A DNA stretch of 64,000 nucleotides from Gnetum montanum (taxonomy: Eukaryota > Streptophyta > Gnetopsida > Gnetales > Gnetaceae): contig MNCI01008066.1 in NCBI GenBank assembly GCA_015680685.1, positions 625,755-689,754 on the forward strand. Direction: 5' to 3'. The notes under the pieces were generated by a model, which did no database searches, was not told the DNA's origin, and worked only from the letters and a program-made list of their open reading frames with translations. The stretch's first letter is position 1, and each line of letters starts with the position of its first letter. Shown piece after piece: positions 1-11,445 of this stretch. Position numbers and translations under genes: made by a program.

Positions 1-711
1 TTGTCCTTGGGCATACATCCCAAGGGTCTCTCTTGTTTCATGACAAAGCCCATCAATGATATGGTACATTAGCCTTTCCTCGGAGAACCCATGGCCTGGG
101 CAGTTATTTAACAGTGCATAATATCTTTCTAGGGCCATGTCCAAGGGTTCATGTTCTGCTTGTTTCCACTCTTGGATTTTTTTCCTCAAGGCTGACACTC
201 TTGCATAGGTTTGATATCTTTCATTAAAAATTTCTACCATTGTTGGCCAACATCGTATTGAATTTGGTCTTAACGATCTATACCATACTTTTTCTTGACC
301 AACGAGTATCATAGGAAAGAGCTTGAATTTTTGCCAACTATTATCAATGTTGTTCCATGCACAGGAATTGTAGAAGGCTTGTAAATGTTGATGCGGATCT
401 AAGTCATAGCCACCTGAGAAATTAGGGAAGTTTTTTAAATCAAGCCTAGGTAAATGGCTCTCTTTACGATGCCTACGGGAGATTCGAACAGCCTCTTGTA
501 TTTGTGTTAGGCTTGTAGTGGCCAATAGGGGTTCATCGTCATTAGGTAAGTTATGCTTTTATGTGTAGGGACAATGTTGCCTTCATTTATGTTTATAAGA
601 AATCCCCACCTCGGGTTGCGTACTCCAATCTTTATTGTCATATAATTCATTGGTTCTCCAATGAATTTCCTCACTAGGTGTGGCATTATTGTAATCTTGT
701 AGGAGAGGCAT
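1..711 (-). pseudogene. gag of Athila-like element A1 (cut by window edge)
   Basis: Minus-strand gag (capsid-type structural protein that packages element RNA). From about 535 down to 1 the frame is open for roughly 175 codons and continues past the window edge. The start is put at the ATG at 711, just downstream of the primer site; two in-frame stops lie between 711 and 535. The core carries the Ty3 gag signature: LDLKNFPNFSGGYDLDPHQH, then a KLFPMILVG..KVWYRSL block and WPTMVEIFNERY. It is colinear with A2 gag (12958 and 43429 pieces), which fixes frame and family. Upstream lie PBS 835-852 and the LTR 853-1657. Confident as retroviral-type gag; the Athila assignment rests mainly on the primer site. 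Confidence 0.85.
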
Positions 712-834
712 GGTTGTGCAATTATGTGTGAATTTATATGTAACTTTTTATAATTATTTATTTCTAAAAGATATATCATTAATTACTATACAACAGCCTT
801 GTATGATATAACTAATCTAGATAACTAGCATCAT

Positions 835-852
835 CCCCGGAAATGGTGCCAA
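835..852 (-). promoter_or_regulatory. Primer-binding site of A1, tRNA-Asp type
   Basis: On the minus strand TTGGCACCATTTCCGGGG directly follows the LTR end ..CTCATCA. It matches, with three transitions or so, the tRNA-Asp primer site TGGCGCCGTTGCCGGGG typical of Athila/Calypso elements. This is the best evidence for the lineage of family A. Confidence 0.75.
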
Positions 853-1657
853 TGATGAGTGACGAGGTACCCCTACACTCAACCATAAGAATACAAGTTT
901 TTCACGCACGATCCGGTCGAACTCTGTAGATGGGCTAGTTGTGGTATCTAGACAATTACTCGTAGGTCGTAGTTTGTTGTCTTTCCACCTGGACTAGTAT
1001 TAGCTTTGTCATGTATGGTTTAGTCCAGAGTGAGGTGTATGATGTGTTTCTACACTAGTACTACTCTTGAGTATGCTGGGAAATAATATTAACTAAGCTA
1101 GGAGAGAGAGAGTGAGAGAGGATCTAAACTAGCCTAAGTGTGATGAGCATCTATTCCTTAATCATCTGTACACATCTTGGACTTTGTGCCCGACTACCAT
1201 TAAGTGCAGATCCTAGGTACGCTACTGGGTTGCCAAGTAGTCACACTTAAATGCTTGTGATCAAGTCATACTCATTCCGCGTTTAATAGGAGTTTAGGGT
1301 AAAGAGATGTTAACTACAAAAGCAATAAATAACAATAAAAATTAAATAATTAAACTTAGTGAATGCTTCAATGATGAAGTAATCTCGATCTTTATTGCCA
1401 GTCATGTGCGTGTCCAAGTACGTCACACTCGAATAAAGGATGTCGTACAATTACAATCATCACACTGCGAGCATGCACTGGGAGGAAAAGGGTTGAGAGA
1501 AAAAATGGAAACTAAAATCAAAACTAACTCTAAAACTAATTCTCTCCCTATCGAAACTACCTACCTCTTATTTCTAGATGAGGAGAGAGGCTGAGATATC
1601 ACGTATGCGATATCGCGACTGACATGATATCACGGTGGACAAAATTGCGACTCATCA
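853..1657 (-). repeat. 5' LTR of Athila-like element A1
   Basis: 805-bp LTR starting TGATGAGT and ending ACTCATCA on the plus strand, so it has an 8-bp inverted terminal repeat. It aligns over its length with 5492-6343 (same orientation) and 54677-55552 (inverted). Its minus-strand U3 end (1590-1645) holds a cluster of GATATC-type palindromes. A GA-rich microsatellite occurs at about 1102-1120. The primer site at 835-852 shows this is the 5' LTR of a minus-strand element whose body runs off the left edge. Confidence 0.85.
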
Positions 1658-4600
1658 GAAGCTTAGTCATAGATCTTCTACATATTTTATAATTAAATGT
1701 TGAAATTCAATTACCCTTAGAAAATTTTATTTTTGTTAATGATAATGTATTTACAAGTATTTGGCTATGCCTATTTTATTCTTTGCGCACATTTAGTTAT
1801 GATTATATTATTCTTTATTATATATGTGTGATTATATAATGCTCCATTCATGGAGCATTTTGGATCTTAATCCTACCTAAACCATACCCCTTATCATTTT
1901 TTATCATTAAATTGAAATCTGGAATTTATTTTTAATTATAATTAAAAATATCACATAAATAGTTTTGATAAGAAAGTACCTTATGATAGTGTCCAACCTA
2001 GAATCTAATCTTACCAACATGTCTAGAATGTTTAAAAACACTAGGTTTGATCCTTGGTTAACTAGAATTAGAGTTACAGTTCTTAAGATATCACAATTTT
2101 AGTTTGCTAAAAATCTTGTAAATGTTTGACATTTAAACTATGTGACTATGATTATTAATGCTTATATATGATTTCAAAATATGGTCATATATTGCACTTG
2201 ATAAAGATTCTAGAGGTTCAAACAAAATTTGGTTTGGAGTTCATATGTACTTGTTATGCATGTTTGAACTTTGAGAGTATTACTTGAAAGAGAAAAATTA
2301 AAAGTGAACTTTTAAAAAATTTAAAATATTAATGATCAAGTTAAAATAAAAATAAGACGATTAAGTTTACATGCACATGCCAAAGTAAAAGCGGTTGCAT
2401 TATGAAAAGTAATATATGTTACTAAGTACAACATACATAATATGCTTATATAAATCATAACATACGTTGTTTCTCTTCATTGCAAATGTCTACATAGAGT
2501 TTTCTTTTCTCCTAAAACGAAAACCACTTTTAGTTCTATTTTTTCATACAAAACCTATTTTTCACCTAGTTTCTTTCATTTGAAGCTGTTTACAGCCTAT
2601 TTTTTTTTTCATTTCAAGTCTGTTTTTTCTATTTTTACATACATATTAAGCCTACATTATACATTACATGTGATTCTTTGACTTATAAATAGATTTTAGC
2701 CCTTGGTAGGTCTTGTTTTAGTTCGTGAAAGGTTTCTACTACATTGGTCTAGGGCAAAGTGAAAATATATTTTGGACATTCTAGGTAGAAAGAAAGCCAA
2801 TATGAATATTTTGAAAGACCCTACAATACTGTAAAGAAGTTTATTTTATTTTCCTTTCCATATAGTTGCTCTACTTTGTTGTGGATTTTATACACTTTTT
2901 CTTTGCTTCCTAGTTCTTTGTTATTCTTTTTTATATTAATTATTATGTTAAGACTCTACCAAATTTTTGTCATTTTGAGTTTTTTTTATATCAAGATGTG
3001 TTTTTTAATGTTATAGAAATTCTTTTATATTTTTTGGTGAATTTTTTAAATGTGGAAACTTTACCCAACTTTCTTCTCAAATATTTTATGATTATTTTGG
3101 ATTAACTCTTGATTTAAATAAGATTTTACAAGAATTTGTGTGGAATGTTGGATATTATGGACTTTTGGTTATTTTGGAAATCTTTTGGATTTGGAATATA
3201 ATAATAATAATATGTATGTGACTAGTTTTGATCAATTGGTAGTAGGAGCTATGAATCTTTTAAGTGCTCTCTGTCTATATGTAATAGTGGAGTGTTTCTT
3301 AGTAGCACCCATCACATGGGAACAAAGGTTTGGATGGATTTCATACCTTAGCTTTTGCGTCGTAAGTTCATGTGAGGCTAGGAAACTAGCCAAGACCATA
3401 ACACTAAGTAGTTAAGTCTAGTGATGTTGATGAGGCATAGTTAAGACCTATTCTTTTGATGATGCGTATTCCTCAACTATTAAAAATGTTAGCAGTATTA
3501 AGACCTAAGCATGAGTGACTCATTTGGGGTCATAAGAATAATTTGATGATTGTGATGCTTGTGATGAGGTTATTTCAAGACTTTTCAGTATGTATATATA
3601 TATATTGACAGTGAGGGTAACCAAGACCTAGCCTTTGCAGATGCCTAGATAAAATATATACTCTTTGGATTTTTGTCAAAAAATTTATGATATATTTTAA
3701 TATTAAATAAATAATAGAATAATATTATGTTAGTATTGAGATTATTCCAAGATCTCTCAATATATTATTTTGGAAATGAGAGTAACTAACACCTATCCTT
3801 TAGAGATTCCTCAATAAAATATAAATTTTTGGATTTTTGGATTTATTTGAAACATTTATGATTTTTTTTTACTTTGAAAAATTTGTGAATATTTAATTGG
3901 AAACCTTTGTCTAGCCTATATCTTCAAACTTTTGGCCCAAAAATGTTATGCTTCATGAATAGGGAAATAAAATATCCATTTTTATTTGAGATGTTTTGAC
4001 TCCTCTTGCATTTCAATGCAAAGAGCACAAAGTAGCTAGAAATTTATCAAAAGAGAAATATGGAATAAAATGTAGATCAATTCTATACAAGATGGACCCT
4101 CTAAACTTGAGAAGTTAGTTTCGTATATTTTTTATTTTTGTAAAATAGGAACCTTGTGCACTTTTTGGATATTTGAGTCACGTGCTTATTTTTGTGACTA
4201 AATATTCAAGCATGGTAGAAATAAAATTATCATCTATCATTTAGATCATGATGTTGCAAGGATCACTTTCTATTTAAGAATGTGCTATATGTTTTGAAAA
4301 AATAATATTATTTTACTATATATTACTATTATTTAATTTGGTAAATTTTAAATGTGAATATCTTTATTTCTAAATGTTCAATTGAGGTGAAACAAGTGTT
4401 GTTGGAATTGTTATTTTGTGTACTTTTTAATAATGTAACTAGTTGAATTTTCAAAATCTACATTATTGTAATTGCAATAATTTCCATTTCTATTTAAGCT
4501 AATTTTATTTAATTATTTATGCTAGTAGTAAAAGAGTTTTCTATGTGGTGTTGTCTGACTGTATTTATAATTTTAATTAATTTTATGGATACTTTCTAAA

Positions 4601-4694
4601 ATAGTAAATTAAGGTTAAATTTAGATCCTTAGGGTTTTGTAGCATTTCTATTGTTATTTATATGACTTTATAGATAATTAATAGGGGTTTTACA
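1658..4694 (+). repeat. Presumed 5' LTR and flank of element F
   Basis: AT-rich 3-kb stretch without a credible gene, ending TTTTACA four bases before the Met-type primer site of F. The LTR start could not be located; A1 may have inserted into it or beside it. Small ORFs here (for example 3140-3415) show no family signature and are taken as chance. The 3' LTR of F would lie to the right of the window, so the pair cannot be compared. Confidence 0.5.
3540..3860 (+). repeat. Degenerate tandem duplication, about 165-bp unit, in F LTR
   Basis: Two units follow each other (about 3565-3700 and 3735-3860). Both contain TTATT(T/C)CAAGA, a GAGGGTAAC/GAGAGTAAC block, ACCTA(G/T)CCTTT and AATAAAATATA...TTTTTGGATTT. 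A weaker third relative lies at about 3425-3480. Tandem units of this size are common in LTR U3 regions. Confidence 0.55.
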
Positions 4695-4698
4695 TGGG

Positions 4699-4714
4699 TG
4701 GTATCAAAGCATGG
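4699..4714 (+). promoter_or_regulatory. Primer-binding site of F, initiator-Met type
   Basis: TGGTATCAAAGCATGG is close to the plant initiator-tRNA-Met primer site TGGTATCAGAGCCATGG used by most chromoviruses. It lies 4 bases after an LTR-like end TTTTACA and 76 bases before the gag ATG, which sets the element's orientation as plus. Confidence 0.8.
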
Positions 4715-4789
4715 ATTTTTGTCATAATTTTGAAATCTTTTAAGCATTATTTGTTTTATTGATATTTTCTAAATCTAATTTAGAACAAA

Positions 4790-5491
4790 ATGAGGAGAAC
4801 AAGATCTATTGATTATATTCCATAAGAAAATTCCCAACATTTTCAAGCAACTCAAAATTAAGTATTTGAGAAACTATCGATTTTCCTTCAAAATTAAAAC
4901 TAGAATAATTACAACGAGGGCTTAAGACATGAAGAAAATGATCAAAGAGTAGAAATGACTAATTCATAGTTTTATGAGGCTAAATCTAACTACCTTCTCA
5001 AGAACTGAAGACCAAACTATTGCTATGGAATGGTTGAAGATGTTAAAGAAAGCTTTTCGAAGTTTACATTGCACTATTATTAAGAAGACCTCTTTATCTC
5101 TATATCAACTAGAAGATGTATTTGAGTAATGGTGGGATTTATAACAAAGAATTAGAAATTAAAAGGATGAAGAAATAGATTGAAAATAGTTTACTAAAGT
5201 TTCCAAGGAAAGATATCTATATAATACCCATTAAGAAAAGAAAGTAGATGAGTTCAATTGATTGATTTAGGAATTCATGTCTATTCATGATTATATTTAA
5301 TAGGTTTACTAAACTATGTAAATATGTTCATCAAGTTTTGCAAAATAAAGTTTCCCATACAAGAAAATTTGTAAAAGGATTAAGATCTTTCATTAAAACC
5401 ATAATTGCAACATTGGCCTTGGATAACTATGAGACATGGGCTAGAGCCATTATTGTAGAAAGGGAATAAATGGAGGATGGAGCTCAAAGAG
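4790..5491 (+). pseudogene. gag fragment of chromovirus-like Ty3 element F
   Basis: Starts MRRTRSIDYIP at the first ATG after the primer site. The frame is broken by many stops, but gag blocks survive, for example VEDVKESFSKFT near 5030 and RFTKLCKYVHQVLQNKVS, KGLRSFIKTIIATLALDNYE and WARAIIVERE at 5300-5467, in the order seen in Del/Tekay-type gag. The reading ends at 5491 where the A2 LTR begins. The zinc knuckle, protease and reverse transcriptase of F are not in the window; the pol 3' part resumes at about 55640. Confidence 0.8.
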
Positions 5492-6343
5492 TGATGAGCA
5501 GTGAAGTACCCCTACACTCAACCATATGAATATGAGCGTGTATGCATGATTTGGTCGAACTCTATAGACGGACTAGTTTTGACACCTAGATAGTTACATG
5601 TTGATTGCAATTTGATATCTTCTCACCTGGACTAGTATTTGCTTTGTCACGTATGGTTTAGTCTAGAGTGAGGTGTATGATGTGATTCCTAATTACTATG
5701 CTACTCCTAAAGTCAATGAGAAGTAACTTGAGTGAACTAATAGACAATGGAAAATAAAATCTAAGCTAGCCTAAGTGCAATGAGCATCCATCCTTAATTA
5801 TCCATATGCATCTTGGACCTCGTGTACTACTTCTAGGGTTACCAAACACACATTACTTGAGCACTACTAGATACGCTATTGGGTTACCAAGTAGTTATAC
5901 TGAAATGTTCATGATTAAGTTGTACTCATTCCGCATTAACAAGAGGAAGTGTAAATGGCAATAAAGGAAATATTAACTAGAAAGATAACAATAATTAATT
6001 AACAATTAAAGTAAATAAAAGCTAAGTAAATGTTGTAATGATGGAGTAATCTCGATCTTTATTATTGATCATATGCATGTCCAAGTACGTCACACTGGAA
6101 CAAAGGTTTCATACAATTACAAACATCACACTGTAGGCATGCATTTGGAAGGAACTGAAAACTAACAAAATGACTCTACCCTAAAACTTACCAAAGACTC
6201 CCTTCTTGTGCACCTAAGTGCTATATTTATAGGCCTACAAAGGAATCACGATATCATGTATTTAATATCATTATCCAAGCTATGATATTGCATACCTGAT
6301 ATTGAGTATCCAATATCGAGGCTTGGAAAACCTCAATTCATTA
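5492..6343 (-). repeat. 3' LTR of Athila-like element A2
   Basis: 852-bp LTR running from TGATGAGCAGTG to ..CAATTCATTA (TA for the usual CA), homologous throughout to 853-1657. On the minus strand it has a TATA box CCTATAAATATAG (about 6216-6228), preceded in U3 by a cluster of GATATC-like palindromes (6248-6325). The purine tract lies on its right side, so it is the 3' LTR of a minus-strand element. The five flanking bases (AAGAG, 5487-5491) are not matched at the other end of the composite. Confidence 0.85.
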
Positions 6344-7088
6344 TACCCTCATGACTAAATAACAACTTGTCCTCAAGTCAAACTAAAAAAATTAGAACAA
6401 GTTCATTTGATTACATAGTGGATAGGTATGGTATTATGGACAAACTATGAATTATTTCATGCTATAGTATGGAGTTAGACAAAACAAAATTAGGATACCA
6501 ACATGGAATACAAAAGACAAAAGATCAAATTGATGGAACTCATGTGGTTCTTGGTGGTGGTGGCTCCTCCATGGACCTCTTCCCCTTATCTTGTGCTCCA
6601 AGCTTTGGAAATAGATATCTCTGAAGGAGTGCTTGAAGTTTTTCTTCTTCAGTTTAGGGATCGTATGCCATCCATGCTGATGTTCCAATATTTGATGGAG
6701 CCATCACCTCCNCACAATCCCTAAACTGAAGAAGAAAAACTTCAAGCACTCCTTCAGAGATATCTATTTCCAAAGCTTGGAGCACAAGATAAGGGGAAGA
6801 GGCCCATGGAGGAGCCACCACCACCAAGAACCACATGAGTTCCATCAATTTGATCTTTTGTCTTTTGTATTCTATGTTGGTATCCTAATTTTGTTTTGTT
6901 TAACTCCATACTATAGCATGAAATAATTCATAGTTTGTCCATAATCCCATACCTATCCACTATGTAATCAAATGAACTTGTTCTAATTTTTTTAGTTTGA
7001 CTTGAGGACAAGTTGTTATTTAGTCATGGGGGTATAATGAATTGAGGTTTTCCAAGCCTCGATATTGGATACTCAATATCAGGTATGC
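6290..7088. repeat. Large inverted repeat with two N bases, probable misassembly
   Basis: Left arm about 6290-6661, right arm about 6716-7088, each about 372 bp and nearly identical in inverted orientation, with a spacer of about 54 bp. Single N bases stand at 6712 and 7089, bracketing the right arm. The left arm is contiguous with the LTR and polypurine tract and has the expected orientation by comparison with A3; the right arm repeats the last bases of the LTR, the tract and the gene end backwards. ORFs found here on both strands are mirror images. Confidence 0.9.
6344..6362 (-). promoter_or_regulatory. Polypurine tract of A2
   Basis: On the minus strand AGTCATGAGGGTA sits immediately before the LTR start. 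The equivalent in A3 is AGTCGTGGAGGTA at 54664-54676, in the same position relative to its LTR. Confidence 0.65.
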
Positions 7089-7089
7089 N

Positions 7090-9769
7090 CTGTTCTCAGG
7101 CATTCTGCTATTAACATGGCTAAGTTGGCATATCATAGGTTTGTCAACTCCATGTATTCAATGAGTTTCTAGATCTACAGGTCCCAACTCTTTATTTCTA
7201 CCTGGTGAATGAAGGCATAGGTGTCCAATATGGCCTACCAATCAGCATTTTGAGCACTGGGAGCATTGATATGGGTCTTGGTCATATGGATTTATTTTTC
7301 AATGATCTACTTGTACATCTCCACCTAGTCTTGGAAATTTTCTTTCAACTTCTCATGTTGCTTAGCCTCCTTCTACCATGTGCTTATTTCAATGGTTGTC
7401 TTTTGATGGATTGTGCATAACTCCTTCATTGAGAGGGTTCTATTTTCCCTAGCTAAGTGATTCATGTCCTAGTTCATCCTTATTAATTTTTCTCACATTT
7501 GTTGAAAATTTTCTTTGAGAATATGATTTTATTTCTCAATGGTGGTCAACCGAAGATTCTTAGTAGCAAGGAGTTTATTTTCTTCTTGTAAGGCCTTGAG
7601 TGCTTTGACATGTGCATGTGTTTGGGATTATGTCTTCAAAGCATCCCAATCAGCCTTCTCTTTCTCCATTACCACCCTTTTATTCTCTTCTAACAATTTA
7701 TTTAATTACTCTATCTGAAATAGCTCTAGCTAGTCTGCTGGGATAAATTGAAATGGATCTTACTGTGTAGCTTGCAGGATGATGAACTTTTTTTAGAGTC
7801 TTTTCAACTCATCCTTTGCATGTTCGACCCTAACCTCTACCATGACTAGCTTTTCTTTTGTGGAGATGAGGTCTAATTGTGTTCTTGTGACATCTTGAGG
7901 GATTTCAAATAAGAATGTCATCACTTTTTTGATTTACAGCAACCAATCCAAAGCATCCTTATGATCTGCAAGAGTCATCGAGGGACTAGCTAAGACTTGA
8001 GCATCGCATGTTCCTATGAGATTTGTCAGTGGCAGAATAGGGACATTGAATGATTCTTTGATGTGCTTTGCAACCAGTTCTGTTTCTCTAGGTACATCTT
8101 TATGTTTCATAACCACTACTGTTGTGTCTTCACTAGTTTCTAATTACCTTTGAAAAGATGTAGCATTTCCAAAGACCTGTTGTGACCAATGTGATTCCCC
8201 TTCTTCTATTTATATGGAAACCTCACCCTATGTGTGATCAATTAAGATTATGGATTGTACAACATCATCAATGGTCTTGAAGAGATTAGCCCCATCATAA
8301 CTTTCCCAATTGATCATTTCTATGATGGCCTAGAGATGGTTCATCAATAGTGGATAATTTTGCAACAGCGATGGTAGTTGGTCTTTCTGGCCTATGGGTT
8401 GTGTGCTAGGCCTTACTTCTTGTTGTTGGCTGGGCCTTGTATCCAGAAGTTAGCTAGGTCCTATAGTTTGAGGTGTTGTGGGCCTAACCATCTACTCTTG
8501 CTTAGGCTCCAGTGTCTCACCAGCATCTTTCCTTAGTGCTAGTGGCTTTAGTAATTCAACATATGAGGCATTTTGAGCCTTTCTAGGGATGTCATTGGTG
8601 TACCCCAGAATTCTAGCACATTGGCACAACTTTCTAATTAGGCGAGGAAAAGGCAATGCAAAATTCCCTATCTTACATTCTTCAAACTACCTTAATATTT
8701 CTGTGAGATATAGATGAGACAGGTTGGCATCAACCTTGCCCATCAAGATGGCACTCCCTCTAGCCACATAGGTGGAAATCCTATTTAGCCCTTTTGTTGG
8801 GAAAATGTGATAGGTGCCAATTTTGAAATAGAATCTTTCTTCAAGTGTGAGCTAACCATATGTTTTATCCTCCTTGTCGTGCATCCTTTTTAACCATATT
8901 TTCCATGCATTAGCATCAGAGTGAGTGGACAAGTGAGCAACCTTGGGCCTTGTATTCAAAAGGTTCAGAACTTCCAAAATGGCCTTAGCAAAGAAATCGA
9001 CTAAAATTCCACCAATATCAACAATGGTGCCTTCTTTCTTATTATGCCAAAATTGGTACATCTTTCCCAAATACCATTCATCACTCTTTGAGAGAATAGA
9101 CCATAGTGGAGATCCTTTGAGTTGACCTTTGATTGAATTAGGGGAAAATTTGGTAAAGGGTCCAAAATTGAGTTCCACAATCATTGCAGCTGACATGGAC
9201 CTTTCTCAAATCACCTGAACACATTATAGAGACAATGTGAGATGTTGTCCTTGTTTAGGTGCCCTTCCTTCTCCACATTTTGCATGCCTAGATTGTGTAG
9301 TAACAGGGGGTTCTTGATGGATGCTGAATTATTGTGCCTCCTGCTCTGCATGTTCTATGGGAGGCACTTGGACTCTACCTCTACTTGTCCATTTGGACGC
9401 ACCTTGAGAGGGTCCTCCTTATTGTCCTCATTTAGGGGCTATCTATAATCACACAGGATCAACTATCAGTAAGGTCGTTTAGCAAAATTTAATTATCTTA
9501 TACCTTACTCATTGCCTTTAATGAATTCAATTCTTGCTTAGTGTGATTCAGAGTTAGAAATTTTCAAGAAAATCCCCCTAAAAGTTTTAATGTTGGGTCC
9601 AATTTGATCAGGTGACTCCAAAAATAATTTTCATGGTTTGGGTGAAGAAATAAAATTAGTTTGGCATAAGTTCTTAGAATTTCTTAAGATCACTTACCCT
9701 TATGATATTCTTTGTGTGACAATGAATTTCAAAAAAACTTGCACAACTTGGAGCATACCCTTCCCCCAT
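7090..9769 (-). pseudogene. Accessory gene of A2: helical domain plus coiled coil, one intron
   Basis: Not gag or pol. Exon 1 (9698-9769) reads MGEGYAPSCASFFEIH... and ends AGG before GTAAGTG. The acceptor ..GATTATAG lets exon 2 begin at 9442 in the same phase, after an intron of about 255 nt. Exon 2 runs to about 7100 in one frame with scattered stops at Gln/Trp positions. Part 1 has MYQFWHNKKEGTIVDIGG, LTLEERFYFKIGTYHIFPTK and ISTYVARGSAILMGK; part 2, after about 8000, is charged and heptad-like (EENKLLATKNLRLTTIEKQ), so a coiled coil. A homologue lies in A3 (52000-54400). The style resembles the putative plant transposon (plant-mobile-domain-like) proteins reported as extra ORFs in plant Ty3 elements; that family link is inference. 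Function unknown. Confidence 0.65.
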
Positions 9770-9948
9770 GACTGAGTTAAACACTCTAGGTTTAAGTAGG
9801 TTCAATTAGAAGGAGAATCATAGCATTAACAAGCAAGATATGAATATTTAAATGATGGGTGCGCAAAGTGTGAAAATTCGTGGAAGAAAATTACAACTCT
9901 CCTCGATTGAATAGTTGAAAATGACATTGATGCATGAGGGGGGGTCAA

Positions 9949-10045
9949 CATATATAGTTTTTATGGATGTGATATCACATACATGCTAGTGTGGACTCGA
10001 TATTGCATCGAACCTGATATCGGGTCCCTGATATCGTGTCCCTTC
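9949..10045 (-). promoter_or_regulatory. Internal promoter of A2: GATATC cluster plus TATA box
   Basis: On the minus strand a TATA box (AACTATATATG, about 9949-9959) lies about 180 bases upstream of the accessory-gene ATG. Directly upstream (9963-10045) are GATATCACAT, CGATATTGC, CTGATATCGGG and CTGATATCGTG, the same palindrome type as in the U3 of the A LTRs. The layout palindrome cluster, TATA, gene repeats that of the LTR, but the rest of the sequence is not an LTR copy. Confidence 0.55.
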
Positions 10046-11445
10046 CAGAATAGAGTACTTGAAAAAATTGATAAATTTTTGAATTTCCATAGCCAAAAAG
10101 GAAATATTTAAGGTAAATTTGAAAGATTTTGGGTAATGTGAAGTGGTCATTAAGGCACCAAAAAGGTAATAAAGTGGAATTATACAATGAAGTTCTTGAA
10201 TAGGGTAAGGAAAAAGGACATATAATTGTGCATAGGAACGTTTGGGTTGAAATGATGACAAAGGAATGAACAAATTCAATAGTGTAGTACTCAGAGGGTA
10301 TAAGATGATGTGGTGATGTGCAATGAGTGCAAATTACATAAGTTATGCAAGTGGATCCTCCCCAAAGTAGGTTCCTTCCTATCATGCCCTTAGGTAACCA
10401 CACCTCAAAATGTCCGTAGGCACTAGAAGGGTTAAATGCAATCTGCACCAATGCAACAAAACACACATGTGTTAAATACTATCATGATGAGGTATGAATT
10501 CTATGCCACAAAAGACAAAATTTAAAAATACTCAAGCAATGGGATGAGATGAATTGTAAAAGGGATTGTAGAGATCAGGACATGAGGTAATGTACCCTGG
10601 GCATAATGAATCCAAAGTGTTATGCATGATTAAGGTACCATTAGCCTTTCACTCCAAAATCAAGACCAAGTCCATACCTCTAATTAGTGACATTGCATTG
10701 TTTCATCCAATGATAGATAACCATAAGAACATCATGATAGTAAGGCATACGATCACTTGACATTTTTTCCAAGGGAGAAGTGTTTGAAGCTTCTCTATGG
10801 CGCGTTCTTCTTTGATCTTTTCTTTGCTATTTTTCTTCTTTCTTTTCTTTTCCTTTTTGCTTTTTTTTGGTAGCTTTTTCACTTTTTCTTTTCCAATGGT
10901 GATCCAGAAAAGCCACCAACCTTCAGGCATGGATGCATGTCTTTCCAGTGGAATCCTCTAGAACAACATTGAGTTTCTTTATTGGGTTCCTTTATTACTC
11001 TTACTCCCATTTTTCCTTAGATCTATAAGGACCTTAGTAGAACTCAACTACATGATAGCACCTACAAATGTCATCAAAGAGAATCCATAAGTCTCCTTGA
11101 TGTCACACCCTAGCTATTCCCTCTTAGTCCATCATTTTTTTCTCTGGGCATAATGACTATAAAGTCACTTTAAGTTTTATTGATGATAAGAATGTCATTA
11201 TCCCTAGAGTAGAACTTCTTATTAATGGGATCAGTGGGTGGATGTTGTGGGCTAACTATCCAAATAATTAATCACTTGTAACTTAATAGCATAGAACAAC
11301 ACCTCAAATGACAAACCACATGAGTATTTTATTCACATATGAGATTACCCTCAAAAAGGTAAAATAAAAAATTGAAAAGTGAAAAACTGGAAAACAAAAA
11401 ATTGTAAAATCAATGAAAAGGAAAAAAATTTACTACTTCTACTTA
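10046..11445. other. Non-coding stretch of A2 between gag and accessory gene
   Basis: No domain recognised on either strand. A T/C-rich run on the plus strand lies at 10795-10875. PPT-like words (CCCCCATGACTNA) recur at about 9763, 11464 and 12247. ORFs at 9975-10466 and 10703-10930 are low-complexity or chance. Confidence 0.5.

Noticed and set aside
1102-1120. GA-rich microsatellite
   Set aside because: Short simple repeat within an LTR, no further signal.
1658-4694. Search for a host gene or RNA gene in the AT-rich region
   Set aside because: No splice-consistent exons, tRNA-like folds or conserved motifs noticed; best explained as LTR and decayed flank.
6503-6848. Hydrophobic ORF present on both strands
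   Set aside because: Mirror copies from the inverted repeat; the reading is antisense to the A accessory gene end.
9975-10466. 163-codon minus-strand ORF
   Set aside because: Overlaps the palindrome cluster and contains GATATC-derived repeats; no homologue visible in A3 or A1.
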